Positions 1 through 9,831 of a stretch of DNA of 44,794 nt are shown piece after piece. Numbering within the stretch: position 1 is the first letter of the stretch; each line of letters begins with the position of its first letter. The DNA is from Gammaproteobacteria bacterium UBA6724 (GTDB taxonomy: Bacteria; Pseudomonadota; Gammaproteobacteria; Pseudomonadales; Azotimanducaceae). The stretch is from the NCBI GenBank assembly GCA_002454165.1, contig DKIG01000006.1, positions 93,878 to 138,671 on the forward strand, in the 5' to 3' direction. Under the pieces are notes generated by a model. That model was not told the origin of the DNA, made no database searches, and saw nothing but the letters and a program-made list of their open reading frames with translations. The position numbers and the translations under genes were made by a program.

Positions 1-73
1 TCTGATGGCAGGGTCAACAGCATGAGCAGTGATTGTGATAGGATGAGTGCCCTTTAAGACTGGAGACAATAGA

Positions 74-1132
74 TTGGAGTTTCTATTTGAATACGGTTTG
101 TTTCTTGCCAAGTCAGTCACGGTTCTGGTCATTGCGTTGATTATTATCTCTGCTCTGGTGGAAGCCAGCCAGCGCAAAAAAATCTCAAAGCGCGGGCACA
201 TTGAAGTTATCAATCTTAATGAAGAATTGGAGGCGATCACGAACAGCCTGAAGCATGTAGTCCTGAACCGGGATGCATCCAAACTGGACACAAAAGAAAA
301 AAAGAAGCAAGCAAAAACTGACAAAAAAATCCAGAAACGTGCAGTAGCAGCAGGTACCGAAGGTAAATCTCGTCTGTTTGTGATTGATTTTCGCGGAGAC
401 ATTCAGGCATCGGCAGTCACCAGTCTCCGAGAGGAAGTCACCGCTGTATTGTCTTTGGCGACGACGCATGACGAGGTCTTGCTCCGTCTTGAAAGCCCCG
501 GCGGCACGATACATGGTTATGGTCTTGCGGCTTCACAACTGCAACGCTTCAGAAGCCAGAGTGTCCATCTGACGATAGCAGTTGACAAGGTTGCCGCCAG
601 TGGTGGTTATATGATGGCTTGCATCGGTAACAAGTTGATTGCCGCACCCTTTGCGGTGCTAGGCTCCATCGGTGTTGTTGCGCAACTCCCCAATTTTCAT
701 CGTTTGCTGAAGAAGAACGAGGTGGACTTTGAAGTCCTCACCGCTGGTGAATACAAGCGGACTCTGACCCTCTTCGGTGAAAACACCCAGGCAGGGCGAG
801 AGAAGTTTCTGGATGAACTGGAAGATGTCCACCAGTTGTTCAAGGATTTCGTCTCCGAGCATAGACCTGTTGTTGATACCGCAAAGGTAGCGACAGGTGA
901 AGCCTGGTATGGCAAACGGGCATTGGAGCGGGACCTGGTGGATGAACTTCAGACTAGTGATGAATACATCGTCAATAAATGTAAAGACATGGATGCCTTC
1001 CATGTTGAATATGTATTGCACAAAAACAAACTGGATAAATTATTTGAACGTTTGACGCGACTGTCAAAAATATTCACGCCGGGTTCAATAGGCGTGAAAC
1101 CGGATCTGCCTAATCAATACTTCCACCTATAA
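74..1132 (+). CDS. sohB: SohB-type inner-membrane serine protease (S49 family)
   Basis: This is a membrane-anchored peptidase of the signal-peptide-peptidase A/SohB family, which acts at or just outside the inner membrane on membrane proteins and signal-peptide remnants. One N-terminal hydrophobic helix follows FLFEYGLFLAKSV, then a Lys/Glu-rich linker, then the S49 domain. The probable nucleophile Ser lies in VAASGGYMMA and the probable general-base Lys in GEYKRTLTLFGE, both typical of the Ser-Lys dyad. I chose the TTG at 74 rather than the GTG at 47 because GGAG at 62-65 is well spaced for it, and the resulting 352 residues match the usual family length. An AcuI-type reductase follows on the same strand about 30 bp downstream. 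Family assignment is firm; the start is inferred. Confidence 0.9.
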   Translation: MEFLFEYGLFLAKSVTVLVIALIIISALVEASQRKKISKRGHIEVINLNEELEAITNSLKHVVLNRDASKLDTKEKKKQAKTDKKIQKRAVAAGTEGKSRLFVIDFRGDIQASAVTSLREEVTAVLSLATTHDEVLLRLESPGGTIHGYGLAASQLQRFRSQSVHLTIAVDKVAASGGYMMACIGNKLIAAPFAVLGSIGVVAQLPNFHRLLKKNEVDFEVLTAGEYKRTLTLFGENTQAGREKFLDELEDVHQLFKDFVSEHRPVVDTAKVATGEAWYGKRALERDLVDELQTSDEYIVNKCKDMDAFHVEYVLHKNKLDKLFERLTRLSKIFTPGSIGVKPDLPNQYFHL

Positions 1133-1161
1133 TCATAAACAGACGCCCAGGGGTAAATCTG

Positions 1162-2166
1162 GTGACGGACAAGACTTTCAAAGCATTTCGGGTAGAAAAA
1201 ACTGACACCGGGGTTACGCACAGCATCACTGAGCAACATATAGATGATCTCCCGTCGGGAGAAGTGCTGATCAAGGTCAAATATTCCAGTTTGAACTACA
1301 AGGATGCCTTGTCGGCGAAAGGCATGGCCGGGGTGACAAAAAACTATCCTCACACCCCGGGCATAGATGCCGCAGGTGTCGTGATACACACAACTGATAA
1401 CATACTGAAAGAGGGGGACCAAGTCATCGTCATCGGCTTTGATCTCGGGATGAACACCCCCGGCGGTTACGGTGAATATATCCGCGTACCTTCGGGCTGG
1501 GTCACGCCCTTACCCGCAACTATGACACTGCGCGAAAGCATGATTATTGGTACGGCAGGTCTCACCGCCGCCCTGTGTCTGGACAAACTGTTGGTCCTGG
1601 GAGCAGGCCCCGGTGATGGCCCGGTCATAGTAACTGGAGCGACCGGCGGGGTGGGCTCGGTTGCCGTGGCGCTACTTGCTCAGCAGGGCTACACCGTCCT
1701 GGCTTGTAGCGGCAAGGCAGACAAGACAGATTATTTGAAGCAATTGGGTGCAAGTGAAGTCATTCCCCGTGCCAGGCTTGCCGAAATCAACTCCCGTCCT
1801 CTGGGCGCAATGGCATGGGCGCACGGCATTGATACTGTCGGCGGAGAAATATTGAGCAATCTGGTGAAGGGCTTGCAATACGGCGGTAGCGTTTCTATTT
1901 GCGGACTGGTGGCATCGCCAACTTTTAATCTGACTGTTTTGCCCTTTCTCCTCAGGGGCGTCAACCTGCTCGGTATAGACAGTGTTGAATTGGATATTGA
2001 AGAAAAAACCCGCGTCTGGAACAAACTGGCGACAGATTGGAAATTGGATTCGCTGGAGAAGATGGCGGTTGACATCCATCTGTCAGACTTGAGCCGGGCA
2101 GTTGATACCATCTTTGCAGGTGAGATGACGGGTCGCAGTCTCCTAATTCACGATGGCTACAGTTAA
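1162..2166 (+). CDS. acuI: YhdH/AcuI-family acryloyl-CoA reductase / quinone oxidoreductase
   Basis: This is a zinc-free medium-chain dehydrogenase/reductase of 334 residues. AcuI/YhdH enzymes use NADPH to reduce acryloyl-CoA to propionyl-CoA, and in marine bacteria they detoxify acrylate from DMSP breakdown; others are annotated as quinone oxidoreductases. The N-terminal catalytic half carries the family-typical SLNYKDALSAKG and a PGIDAAGVV segment. A Rossmann half follows with the nucleotide-binding GATGGVGSVAV near residue 158. It starts with GTG, preceded by AGGGGT. It lies just downstream of sohB and converges with the antiporter gene, overlapping its stop region by a few bases. The family is clear; the acryloyl-CoA substrate is inferred. 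Confidence 0.85.
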   Translation: MTDKTFKAFRVEKTDTGVTHSITEQHIDDLPSGEVLIKVKYSSLNYKDALSAKGMAGVTKNYPHTPGIDAAGVVIHTTDNILKEGDQVIVIGFDLGMNTPGGYGEYIRVPSGWVTPLPATMTLRESMIIGTAGLTAALCLDKLLVLGAGPGDGPVIVTGATGGVGSVAVALLAQQGYTVLACSGKADKTDYLKQLGASEVIPRARLAEINSRPLGAMAWAHGIDTVGGEILSNLVKGLQYGGSVSICGLVASPTFNLTVLPFLLRGVNLLGIDSVELDIEEKTRVWNKLATDWKLDSLEKMAVDIHLSDLSRAVDTIFAGEMTGRSLLIHDGYS

Positions 2167-3338
2167 TCCCGACGTAGTCTTTCAGAGACGGCGATTGGTG
2201 TCGGATATTTGAATACTACGATATAGGAAGACACCAGAAAGGTTAGAATGGCGGTTGCCTGAATCAGGTGAGACGCCTGCGGACTGATCAGTCCTTGCGC
2301 AACTGCAATAAAAGCAATCAACAATGAAAATTCGCTGATCTGTCCCAGTCTGAATCCTGTTTCCCATGCCAGGGGCACTGATTCACTGACGCGATGCAGG
2401 CTATAACGAAATATCAGGGGCTTTAACACCAGCATAGCCGCCGACATAATCAGTGCCGGTACAATAATTTCGGCGAGTAGTCCCAGATTGAATCCGGCTC
2501 CGAGAGAGAAGAAAAACAACACCAGAAAAAAATCACGCAGGGGTTTTAAGTGCTCTGCTATATATACAGCGATAGGGCTAGTAGCAATGGTAACCCCGGC
2601 AATGAAGGCACCAATTTCCGATGATAGTCCGATTGAAGCTGCTAATTCCACCATCCCCAGGCACCAGCCGATGGCGAGGAGAAAAATATATTCATGAAAT
2701 ACATCGAATTTTCTTAGTAGTGGGAGCATGACAAAACGAACACACAACCAGGAGAACAAAATCAACAAGGGTAGGCTGGCGATGATAGCCAGACCATGGA
2801 TGATCCCGTCAAACTCACGAAAGCCGCCGCCGACAATAAACAATAAAATGATCGCGAATATATCCTGGACCAATAGCAGACTGACAACCAGTTCCCCGGT
2901 GCGACGATGATGCAGGACAGTCGTGGGCAGAAGTTTGATACCGATGATGGTGCTGGAGAACATCATGGCAGCACCAATGATGCCTGATTCGATCAGTGAG
3001 AAGTCAAATAGAATGGCGACTCCGAAACCGACCCCGAAAAATACCACCGAGCTGATAGCACCGACCAGAAGCGCATTGCGGAGCAGATTTGCCAGTTTTG
3101 ATGGCTGCATGTCTAAGCCAAGCAGAAACAGCAAAAAGACAATCCCCATCTTGGAAATACTGCTAATTAGATCTGGATTGTCAATCAGCGCAACACCCGA
3201 GGGTCCCAGCACCATGCCGGTGACGATATAGGCAACAAGCAACGGCTGGCGGGTGTAGAGAGCGAGCGTCGCCAATACCGCTGCACTGGTGAATATCAGG
3301 AAGAAGGAATGGACCAGGTGGTGGTCGTCTATAGCCAT
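2163..3338 (-). CDS. Kef-type cation:proton antiporter, membrane domain only
   Basis: This is a CPA2-family (KefB/KefC-like) monovalent cation:proton antiporter of 391 residues with about eleven to thirteen hydrophobic helices. Recognisable features are the early TRQPLLVAYIVTGMVLGPSG segment, FLLFLLGLDMQPSKL, and a helix containing SSEIGAFIAGVTIA. KefB and KefC proteins of about 600 residues carry a C-terminal RCK/TrkA-N nucleotide-binding domain; this one stops directly after the last membrane helix and so lacks that regulatory module. It may exchange K+ or Na+ for H+ to control cytoplasmic pH. Its 3' end abuts acuI tail to tail. The ion specificity cannot be told from the sequence. Confidence 0.85.
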   Translation of the reverse strand: MAIDDHHLVHSFFLIFTSAAVLATLALYTRQPLLVAYIVTGMVLGPSGVALIDNPDLISSISKMGIVFLLFLLGLDMQPSKLANLLRNALLVGAISSVVFFGVGFGVAILFDFSLIESGIIGAAMMFSSTIIGIKLLPTTVLHHRRTGELVVSLLLVQDIFAIILLFIVGGGFREFDGIIHGLAIIASLPLLILFSWLCVRFVMLPLLRKFDVFHEYIFLLAIGWCLGMVELAASIGLSSEIGAFIAGVTIATSPIAVYIAEHLKPLRDFFLVLFFFSLGAGFNLGLLAEIIVPALIMSAAMLVLKPLIFRYSLHRVSESVPLAWETGFRLGQISEFSLLIAFIAVAQGLISPQASHLIQATAILTFLVSSYIVVFKYPTPIAVSERLRRD

Positions 3339-3464
3339 TGTTTAACGAGTTAAGCTAGTTGATTTTGCTCATATATTAAAACATATCGCTATCGGGATAA
3401 ACCTCCGCAGCAGATTTTGTTAAGCCAAGGTGCACCGATTCATCTAGCGGTCAAATCAGGGCAC

Positions 3465-3971
3465 CTAGTCGGCACTCCTTTGGTGGAACAGTGGCATCCG
3501 GTCGCTGGTCTTCTGGTAACTGAATGGAAAACCCTTGAGGAGTCGGATAGCCAGTTCAATCACCTGTCCATCAGCCAGTTCAAAAGTATCAAAGCCGCAA
3601 CGGAGCATCTGTTCCAGTTGATCGACGCGGACATCTCCGATAGCGCGGATTTCTCCCGCAAAGGCATATCGGCTACGCAGAATATTAGCGGATGAATAAC
3701 CTCTGCCATCATTGAAGGTGGGGAAGTTCAAGGCGATCACTTCAAGGCGGGGAAGGTAGGGTGCGGCGGCTTCCACCTTATCGTCCACATCCAACCATAC
3801 AGCTGTGGCACTCACCTCGGTGGCATTGAGCAGAGTCTTGAAGGAGACAATTCTTTTACTGACGGACTGAGCCTCTTGGCCGCGCCCGGGGAGAGCATCA
3901 TCTTCATTGACGACATAAAATTCACTCTTAATAATCTCGCCATCATTGCTTAGTAGCATTGACCCCAGCAC
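3465..3971 (-). CDS. DUF934 family protein, sulfite-reductase partner
   Basis: This 168-residue protein is of the DUF934 family, typically encoded directly after a siroheme sulfite/nitrite reductase hemoprotein in proteobacteria and often labelled as an oxidoreductase probably involved in sulfite reduction. The family-like core includes the strand-rich LEVIALNFPTFNDGRGYSSA and a later EIRAIGDVRVDQLEQMLRCGF segment. The gene starts one base beyond the stop of the hemoprotein gene, so the two are almost certainly one transcription and translation unit. Its exact biochemical role (electron delivery, cofactor handling or assembly) is not established. The family assignment is good; the function is inferred from context only. 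Confidence 0.85.
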   Translation of the reverse strand: MLGSMLLSNDGEIIKSEFYVVNEDDALPGRGQEAQSVSKRIVSFKTLLNATEVSATAVWLDVDDKVEAAAPYLPRLEVIALNFPTFNDGRGYSSANILRSRYAFAGEIRAIGDVRVDQLEQMLRCGFDTFELADGQVIELAIRLLKGFPFSYQKTSDRMPLFHQRSAD

Positions 3972-3972
3972 C

Positions 3973-5628
3973 TCAGGCGTAAACCGCCGTCTTGTAGGGT
4001 TCTATGCCTATGCGCCGGAAGGTATCAATAAATCTCTCTCCAGCCTCGCGCCGCTCAAGATACACCGCCACCAGTGTTTGGATAATCCTGGGAATATCAT
4101 TTTGTGCAAAGGATGGACCCAGTATCTGCGCCAGGGCAGCATCCTCACGCCCCGAGCCGCCAATTGACACCTGATAATATTCCGCGCCTTTCTTGTCGAC
4201 CCCAAGAATACCGATATTACCTACATGATGATGACCGCAGGCATTCATGCAGCCGGATATGTTAATGCTGAGTTCCCCCAAATCATGCAACAGATTCAAG
4301 TCATCAAATTGTCGCTGGATCGCTTCTGCAACAGGTATTGACTTGGCATTTGCCAGGGAGCAGTAGTCGCCGCCTGGGCAACAGATCATATCCGTCAATA
4401 AACCCAGGTTAGGGGATGCCAGATCCGCCGCCGTTAATGCTTGCCACAAATCATGCAGATCCTTTTGCCGGACATCAGCAAGAGTGAGGTTTTGTTCATG
4501 GGTGACTCGGACTTCAGAGCAACTGTACTTGTCGGCAAGATCTGCAATCAAATCCATTTGCTCATCAGTGACATCTCCTGGTGCTACGGCGGTCGCCTTG
4601 AGTGCCAGGTTGACGATGCTGTATCCGGGCATACGATGGGGTTTGATATTCTGCTTCCGCCAGGCACTAAATCCAGCGTCATCCTTAGCCCTTTGTAGCA
4701 CGACTATATCTTCAAGGCTTTCATAGGCGGGCAGGGTGAAGCATCCCTTGACGCGCTCAATCTCTGCCTTCGTCAGTGTGCCCCGACCATCCTTGAGATT
4801 TGCCCATTCCGTAGCAACCTCTGCCGCAAATACTTCTGGCGTCATTGCCCGCACCAGTATCTTGATGCGGGCTTTGTAGAGGTTGTCTCTGCGCCCATAT
4901 CGGTTGTAAACGCGGAGTATCGCTTCAAGATAGGTCAGCAGATGTTGCTCTTCCAGTCCTTGCTTGATTACTGGACCTAGCACCGGGGTCCGTCCCAGGC
5001 CGCCGCCGGCAAGGATATCAAAGATGAGTTTTTCATCTTTTCCGGCAGATTCTTGCCTGACAATACGCACCCCTATGTCATGCACCTGTACGGCGGCACG
5101 ATCCTGGGCGGCACCGGTAACCGCTATCTTGAATTTCCTGGGTAGCCAATTGAATTCAGGATGGAAGGTTGACCATTGTCTGATGAGCTCTGCCCAGGGA
5201 CGACTGTCCGCTATTTCGTCACGGGCGGCGCCAGCATATTGATCCGAGGTCACATTGCGTATGCAGTTACCGCTGGTCTGAATAGCGTGCATCTGGACGC
5301 TCGCCAGTTCTTCCAGAATATCCGGTACCTCTTCCAGTTTTGGCCAGTTGAATTGAATATTCTGACGGGTGGTGAAATGCCCATAACCCCGATCATAATA
5401 TCGTGCCAGATGTGCCAACTTGCGTAATTGGACGGAGGACAAGATGCCGTAGGGAATGGCGATGCGCAGCATGGGAGCGAGACGCTGGATATAGAGGCCA
5501 TTGCGAAGTCGTAACTGCTTGAATTCGTCCTCATCAAGTTTCCCAGCCAGATACCGGTTGGTCTGGTCGCGATATTGGGCGACTCTCTCGTCGACCATTT
5601 TTTGATCGTAAGCATCATAGATGTACAT
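3973..5628 (-). CDS. cysI: Siroheme/[4Fe-4S] sulfite reductase hemoprotein (CysI-type)
   Basis: This cytoplasmic hemoprotein of 551 residues catalyses the six-electron reduction of sulfite to sulfide, or of nitrite to ammonia in related enzymes, using a siroheme bridged to a [4Fe-4S] cluster. The four cluster/siroheme cysteines are visible as a C-x5-C motif in CCPGGDYC near residue 414 and a C-x3-C motif in SGCMNACGHHHVGNIG near residue 457. The two ferredoxin-like halves and an early GHFTTRQNIQFNW segment are also typical. There is no flavoprotein (CysJ) gene nearby, so the electron donor is unknown. DUF934 lies immediately downstream, and the siroheme synthase cysG is about 15 kb away in this window. 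Gene context favours sulfite over nitrite. Confidence 0.92.
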   Translation of the reverse strand: MYIYDAYDQKMVDERVAQYRDQTNRYLAGKLDEDEFKQLRLRNGLYIQRLAPMLRIAIPYGILSSVQLRKLAHLARYYDRGYGHFTTRQNIQFNWPKLEEVPDILEELASVQMHAIQTSGNCIRNVTSDQYAGAARDEIADSRPWAELIRQWSTFHPEFNWLPRKFKIAVTGAAQDRAAVQVHDIGVRIVRQESAGKDEKLIFDILAGGGLGRTPVLGPVIKQGLEEQHLLTYLEAILRVYNRYGRRDNLYKARIKILVRAMTPEVFAAEVATEWANLKDGRGTLTKAEIERVKGCFTLPAYESLEDIVVLQRAKDDAGFSAWRKQNIKPHRMPGYSIVNLALKATAVAPGDVTDEQMDLIADLADKYSCSEVRVTHEQNLTLADVRQKDLHDLWQALTAADLASPNLGLLTDMICCPGGDYCSLANAKSIPVAEAIQRQFDDLNLLHDLGELSINISGCMNACGHHHVGNIGILGVDKKGAEYYQVSIGGSGREDAALAQILGPSFAQNDIPRIIQTLVAVYLERREAGERFIDTFRRIGIEPYKTAVYA

Positions 5629-5758
5629 GCTGACACCAGATTTTGATGGTGCTGCCAGAAGCCAGCAACCGCTTCTAGTCAGATTGGATAGTCATTGCTC
5701 AATGTATCATTATACGCCATGCTTCTTTCCCATCACATAAACACCTCCAGGAACAATG

Positions 5759-5932
5759 ATGACAGACCATGATACTCAACTATCAACAGACACAAACGAA
5801 GATAACTCAAACAGTAGCGATTTAAACAACAGTTCAAACAGCAGCGCGGCAGACAGTCTGGTGGCGGTGTTGGCAGTGATCATTCCGGTACTGGCGGTGA
5901 TCTTCTGGTTATCTGGCTTACCTCATAGTTGA
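5759..5932 (+). CDS. Small single-pass membrane protein, unknown
   Basis: This short open reading frame encodes 57 residues (58 if the ATG at 5756 is used). An Asp/Asn/Ser-rich hydrophilic N-terminal half is followed by one hydrophobic helix, SLVAVLAVIIPVLAVIFWLS, and a short tail. AGGA at 5749-5752 is better spaced for the ATG at 5759 than for the one at 5756. It lies alone on the plus strand between the oppositely oriented cysI and metH. The helix and the ribosome-binding site make it a plausible real gene of the tail-anchored small membrane protein kind. I do not recognise the family, and a chance frame is possible. Confidence 0.5.
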   Translation: MTDHDTQLSTDTNEDNSNSSDLNNSSNSSAADSLVAVLAVIIPVLAVIFWLSGLPHS

Positions 5933-5977
5933 GCAGGTGTCAGGTCTTCCTTGCCTGAACCCGGCTCGGACATGGCA

Positions 5978-8900
5978 TCATTTATATAGCAGATTGGGGG
6001 CTAGCCATCCTTCAACACTGCTAACCGACATCCCTTTTCTCCGCGCGTAACATTTGACTTGGCTCTGGTCAATCTTGCCCAGCCCGAAGTATTTTGATTC
6101 AGGATGAGAATAGTAGAAACCACTGACCGAGGCAGCGGGCGCCATAGCGAAGTGCTCGGTCAGGGTCACGCCAATAGTCTTGCTCGCATCCAGGAGTGCA
6201 AACAAGGTTGCCTTTTCAGTATGGTCGGGACAGGCGGGATAACCAGGTGCCGGTCTGATACCAGTATAATGTTCCTTGATTAAGTCCTCATTGCTGAGCG
6301 ACTCGGTGCTGGCATAACCCCAGTATGCCGTGCGCACTAACTGATGCAGTTTTTCGGCGAATGCCTCCGCCAGCCGATCTGCCAGAGCCTTTACCATAAT
6401 AGCGTTGTAATCATCCTGAGCCGCCTCAAATTCAGCCACCAGAGCATCAACCCCCAGCCCGGTGGTGACCACAAAGCCGCCAATATAATCCTGCTTCCCG
6501 GAATCAATGGGAGCAATGTAGTCCGCCAGACAGAAGTTTGGTTTACCATCTGGTTTATTCGTTTGCTGCCGCAGATGATGTAACCGTGCCAGTTCTTTTC
6601 TTGCTTCTTGCTGCTCCGCCGGAGATTCAAACAACAGAATATCGTCATCCTGGGAATTGGCTCGCCAGAAACCGAAGGCGGCTCTTGCCTCTATGCGCTG
6701 ATGCTGGACTATGTCATCCAGGAGGGCGACAGCATCCTGATGCAGGGAACGTGCCGCCGCTCCCACCTTTTCATCTTCAAGAATTTTCGGGAACTTACCT
6801 GCCAGTTCCCAGGCGATAAAGAAGGGAGTCCAGTCAATGCAGGATGTTAATTCGGTCAGCGGGAAGTCTGTGATGACCTTGGTACCAGTGAAGGTCGGGA
6901 CGGGAGGTTGATACTGGTCCCAGTCAATAAGAGGCTTGTTTTGGCGGGCGAGGGCGTAGGGCAGGATATTGGATTTTGGCTTCCGGTCTCGGTTCCGCAC
7001 CCTGATTTTTTCATATTCGTCGGCAAGGCTGGCGGCAAGGCCGGGTTTCTTTTCCGCATTGAGCAGTTGCGACACGACGCTGACCGCTTTGGAAGCATCG
7101 GGCACATAGGCAACGACATCCTGATGGAAGCAAGGAGCAATCTTTACCGAGGTATGGGCTTTGGAGGTAGTAGCACCGCCAATCAGGAGTGGCAGGGCTA
7201 TATCCCGTCGTTCCATTTCAGATGCCAGATGTACCATCTCCTCCAGGGACGGCGTAATTAGCCCACTGACTCCGATGATATCAATGCCTTCCTCAAGGGC
7301 GGTCTTTAATATCCTGTCGGCGGGCACCATGACACCCAGGTCAAGCACCTCATAATTGTTGCACTGAAGTACCACGCTGACGATCTTCTTCCCTATGTCG
7401 TGTACATCACCTTTCACCGTGGCAATGAGAATTTTGCCTTTGGTCATTCTATCCCGCCCTTGTCCCGCCTCAATGAAAGGCAAGAGGTGCGCGACTGACT
7501 GCTTCATTACCCTGGCACTCTTGACCACTTGCGGCAGGAACATCTTGCCAGCGCCAAAGAGATCACCGACTTCATTCATGCCGTCCATCAATGGCCCCTC
7601 AATCACTTCTATGGGCTTATCAAATTGCAAACGTGCCTCTTCGGTGTCCTCAATAATGTATTGATTGATTCCCTTGACCAGGGCGTGAACCAGACGCCCA
7701 TGGACATCCTGGGCACGCCAGGCCAGATCTGTGACGGCTGATTGTCTGCCCCGGCCAGCGTACTCCTCGGCGACTGCCAGGAGTCGTTCCGTACTGTCCA
7801 GATGACGGTTCAGGAGTACATCTTCAATAGGCTCACGCAGCTTGGTGGGAATGTCTTCATAGATCCCCAGTTGCCCGGCATTAACGATGCCCATCCTGAG
7901 ACCTGCCTTGATGGCGTGATACAAAAATACAGTATGAATGGCTTCCCGGACCGCATCATTACCACGGAAAGAAAAGGACACATTGGATATGCCACCGGAT
8001 ACCAGGGCATGGGGCAGTTCGCGTTTCACATAGGTGCAGGCATCAATAAAATCCTTGCCATACTGATTGTGTTCTTCAATGCCGGTCGCCACCGCAAAGA
8101 CATTCGGGTCAAAGATGATGTCTTCCGGCGGGAAATCCAATTGCTGCACCAGGATATCGTAGGAGCGTTTACAAATTGCCTGCTTGCGACTAAGGCTGTC
8201 CGCCTGTCCCTGCTCGTCAAACGCCATGACCACGACCGCCGCGCCATAATCCAGGCAACTGCGCGCCTGTGCCACAAAGCTAGATTCACCTTCCTTCAGA
8301 CTGATGGAATTGACAATCGCCTTGCCCTGAATACATTTCAAGCCAGATTCAATGATCTCCCATTTTGAACTGTCAACCATGATGGGCACCCGCGCAATAT
8401 CGGGTTCGGCGGCAATCAGATTCAGAAACCTCACCATGGCGGCTTTGGAATCCAGCATGCCCTCATCCATGTTGATATCAATAATCTGGGCGCCGTTATC
8501 CACCTGCTGCCGGGTTACCTGGAGTGCTTCTTCATAATTTTCTTCGCGGATCAGGCGCGCGAATTTGGCCGACCCGGTAACATTGGAGCGCTCACCTATA
8601 TTAACGAAAAGGGAGTCCTCGCCTATCTCAAATGCTTCCAGGCCGCTGAGGAGACAGCGGTGCTGTTTCGCACTAGCTTGTCTCAGCGGGGCGCTGGCGG
8701 CAATTTCCGAAAATGCCTTGATATGCTCTGTGGTGGTGCCACAACAACCACCGATAATGTTAGTCAGACCACTGTCCAGGTACTCTTGCATTGCCTTGAC
8801 CATGGTATCGACACTTTCATCATAGTCACCAAATTCATTGGGTAGGCCCCGATTAGGATAGGCCGACACGAAGCAGTCGGCGATTCTGGATATCTGCTCC

Positions 8901-9673
8901 ACATAGCTGCGCAGATCATCAGCACCGAGCGCGCAATTAAAACCAACGCTCAGGGGTTTCGCATGGCGAATGGATGCCCAGAAGGCTTCAACCGTCTGCC
9001 CAGAAAGGAGCCTGCCGCTGGCATCGGTAATTGTGCCAGACACCATTATCGGCAACGCGGTGCCACGCTCCGAAAACACGCTTCTGGCGGCATAGATGGC
9101 TGCTTTTGCATTCAGCACATCAAAGATCGTCTCAATAAGAATGACCTCCACACCGCCATCCATCAGGCCATTGATACATAGTGAATAGTCTGTCACCAGT
9201 TCATCAAAGGTAATGTTGCGGAATCCCGGATCCCTGACATCCGGAGACAGGCTGGTGGAGCGAGTGGTCGGACCCACCGCCCCGGCGACGAATCTTGGCT
9301 TGTCCGGTGAGGTGGCGGTCATCTCATCTGCGGTTTCTCGGCAAAGACGGGCGGCTGCCAAGTTCAGTTCGTAGCAGCTACCCTCCGTACCGTAATCCAT
9401 CTGGGATACGGCATTGGCAGTAAAGGTGTTGGTTTCAATCAGGTCAGCACCGGCACGGAGATAATCCAGATGAATATCCTTGATGGCATCCGGTTGTGTC
9501 AGGACCAGGATGTCGTTGTTGCCTTTCAGATCTGCGGGATGATCCTGAAACCGGGTTCCCCGGAAATCACTTTCATCCATGCCAAGTGCCTGAATGGCGG
9601 TCCCCATGGCACCATCCATCACGAGCACTCGCTGCTCCAGCGCAGCGCGAATTAGTCGAGCGGAAGGATTCAT
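5978..9673 (-). CDS. metH: Cobalamin-dependent methionine synthase
   Basis: This enzyme transfers the methyl group of 5-methyltetrahydrofolate to homocysteine through methylcobalamin to make methionine in the cytoplasm. The 1231 residues match full-length MetH with all four modules. The homocysteine barrel has zinc-ligand cysteines in VGFNCALG and GGCCGTTTEH. The pterin-binding barrel begins near residue 350 with FVNIGERSNVTGSAKF. The cap and cobalamin domain has the lower-ligand motif DVHDIGKK, with the His near residue 755. The C-terminal AdoMet reactivation domain has the RPAPGYPACPDH signature. No cobalamin riboswitch could be recognised in the short upstream region shared with clpS. It is a single-gene unit facing away from clpS. 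Confidence 0.97.
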   Translation of the reverse strand: MNPSARLIRAALEQRVLVMDGAMGTAIQALGMDESDFRGTRFQDHPADLKGNNDILVLTQPDAIKDIHLDYLRAGADLIETNTFTANAVSQMDYGTEGSCYELNLAAARLCRETADEMTATSPDKPRFVAGAVGPTTRSTSLSPDVRDPGFRNITFDELVTDYSLCINGLMDGGVEVILIETIFDVLNAKAAIYAARSVFSERGTALPIMVSGTITDASGRLLSGQTVEAFWASIRHAKPLSVGFNCALGADDLRSYVEQISRIADCFVSAYPNRGLPNEFGDYDESVDTMVKAMQEYLDSGLTNIIGGCCGTTTEHIKAFSEIAASAPLRQASAKQHRCLLSGLEAFEIGEDSLFVNIGERSNVTGSAKFARLIREENYEEALQVTRQQVDNGAQIIDINMDEGMLDSKAAMVRFLNLIAAEPDIARVPIMVDSSKWEIIESGLKCIQGKAIVNSISLKEGESSFVAQARSCLDYGAAVVVMAFDEQGQADSLSRKQAICKRSYDILVQQLDFPPEDIIFDPNVFAVATGIEEHNQYGKDFIDACTYVKRELPHALVSGGISNVSFSFRGNDAVREAIHTVFLYHAIKAGLRMGIVNAGQLGIYEDIPTKLREPIEDVLLNRHLDSTERLLAVAEEYAGRGRQSAVTDLAWRAQDVHGRLVHALVKGINQYIIEDTEEARLQFDKPIEVIEGPLMDGMNEVGDLFGAGKMFLPQVVKSARVMKQSVAHLLPFIEAGQGRDRMTKGKILIATVKGDVHDIGKKIVSVVLQCNNYEVLDLGVMVPADRILKTALEEGIDIIGVSGLITPSLEEMVHLASEMERRDIALPLLIGGATTSKAHTSVKIAPCFHQDVVAYVPDASKAVSVVSQLLNAEKKPGLAASLADEYEKIRVRNRDRKPKSNILPYALARQNKPLIDWDQYQPPVPTFTGTKVITDFPLTELTSCIDWTPFFIAWELAGKFPKILEDEKVGAAARSLHQDAVALLDDIVQHQRIEARAAFGFWRANSQDDDILLFESPAEQQEARKELARLHHLRQQTNKPDGKPNFCLADYIAPIDSGKQDYIGGFVVTTGLGVDALVAEFEAAQDDYNAIMVKALADRLAEAFAEKLHQLVRTAYWGYASTESLSNEDLIKEHYTGIRPAPGYPACPDHTEKATLFALLDASKTIGVTLTEHFAMAPAASVSGFYYSHPESKYFGLGKIDQSQVKCYARRKGMSVSSVEGWLAPNLLYK

Positions 9674-9831
9674 GATCTGCTAAGCCGATTGCATCTTTTG
9701 AGGCACTATCATAGCAGGGAAGGGGTGCCACTGCCTTATCCGCGCTCGCCCCGTCATTTAACAGTTTCCACTAGACTCTGATTCTGGGTAAAATACTCGC
9801 GAGGAGTGTGAGCATATCAATCGGGCGCATT

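Noticed and set aside
7742..8368. 208-codon plus-strand frame inside metH
   Set aside because: It is a mirror of the conserved MetH pterin-binding region with no protein-family signal of its own.
9674..9831. Cobalamin or SAM-related riboswitch before metH
   Set aside because: The space is short and no conserved B12-box or SAH-like core could be recognised.
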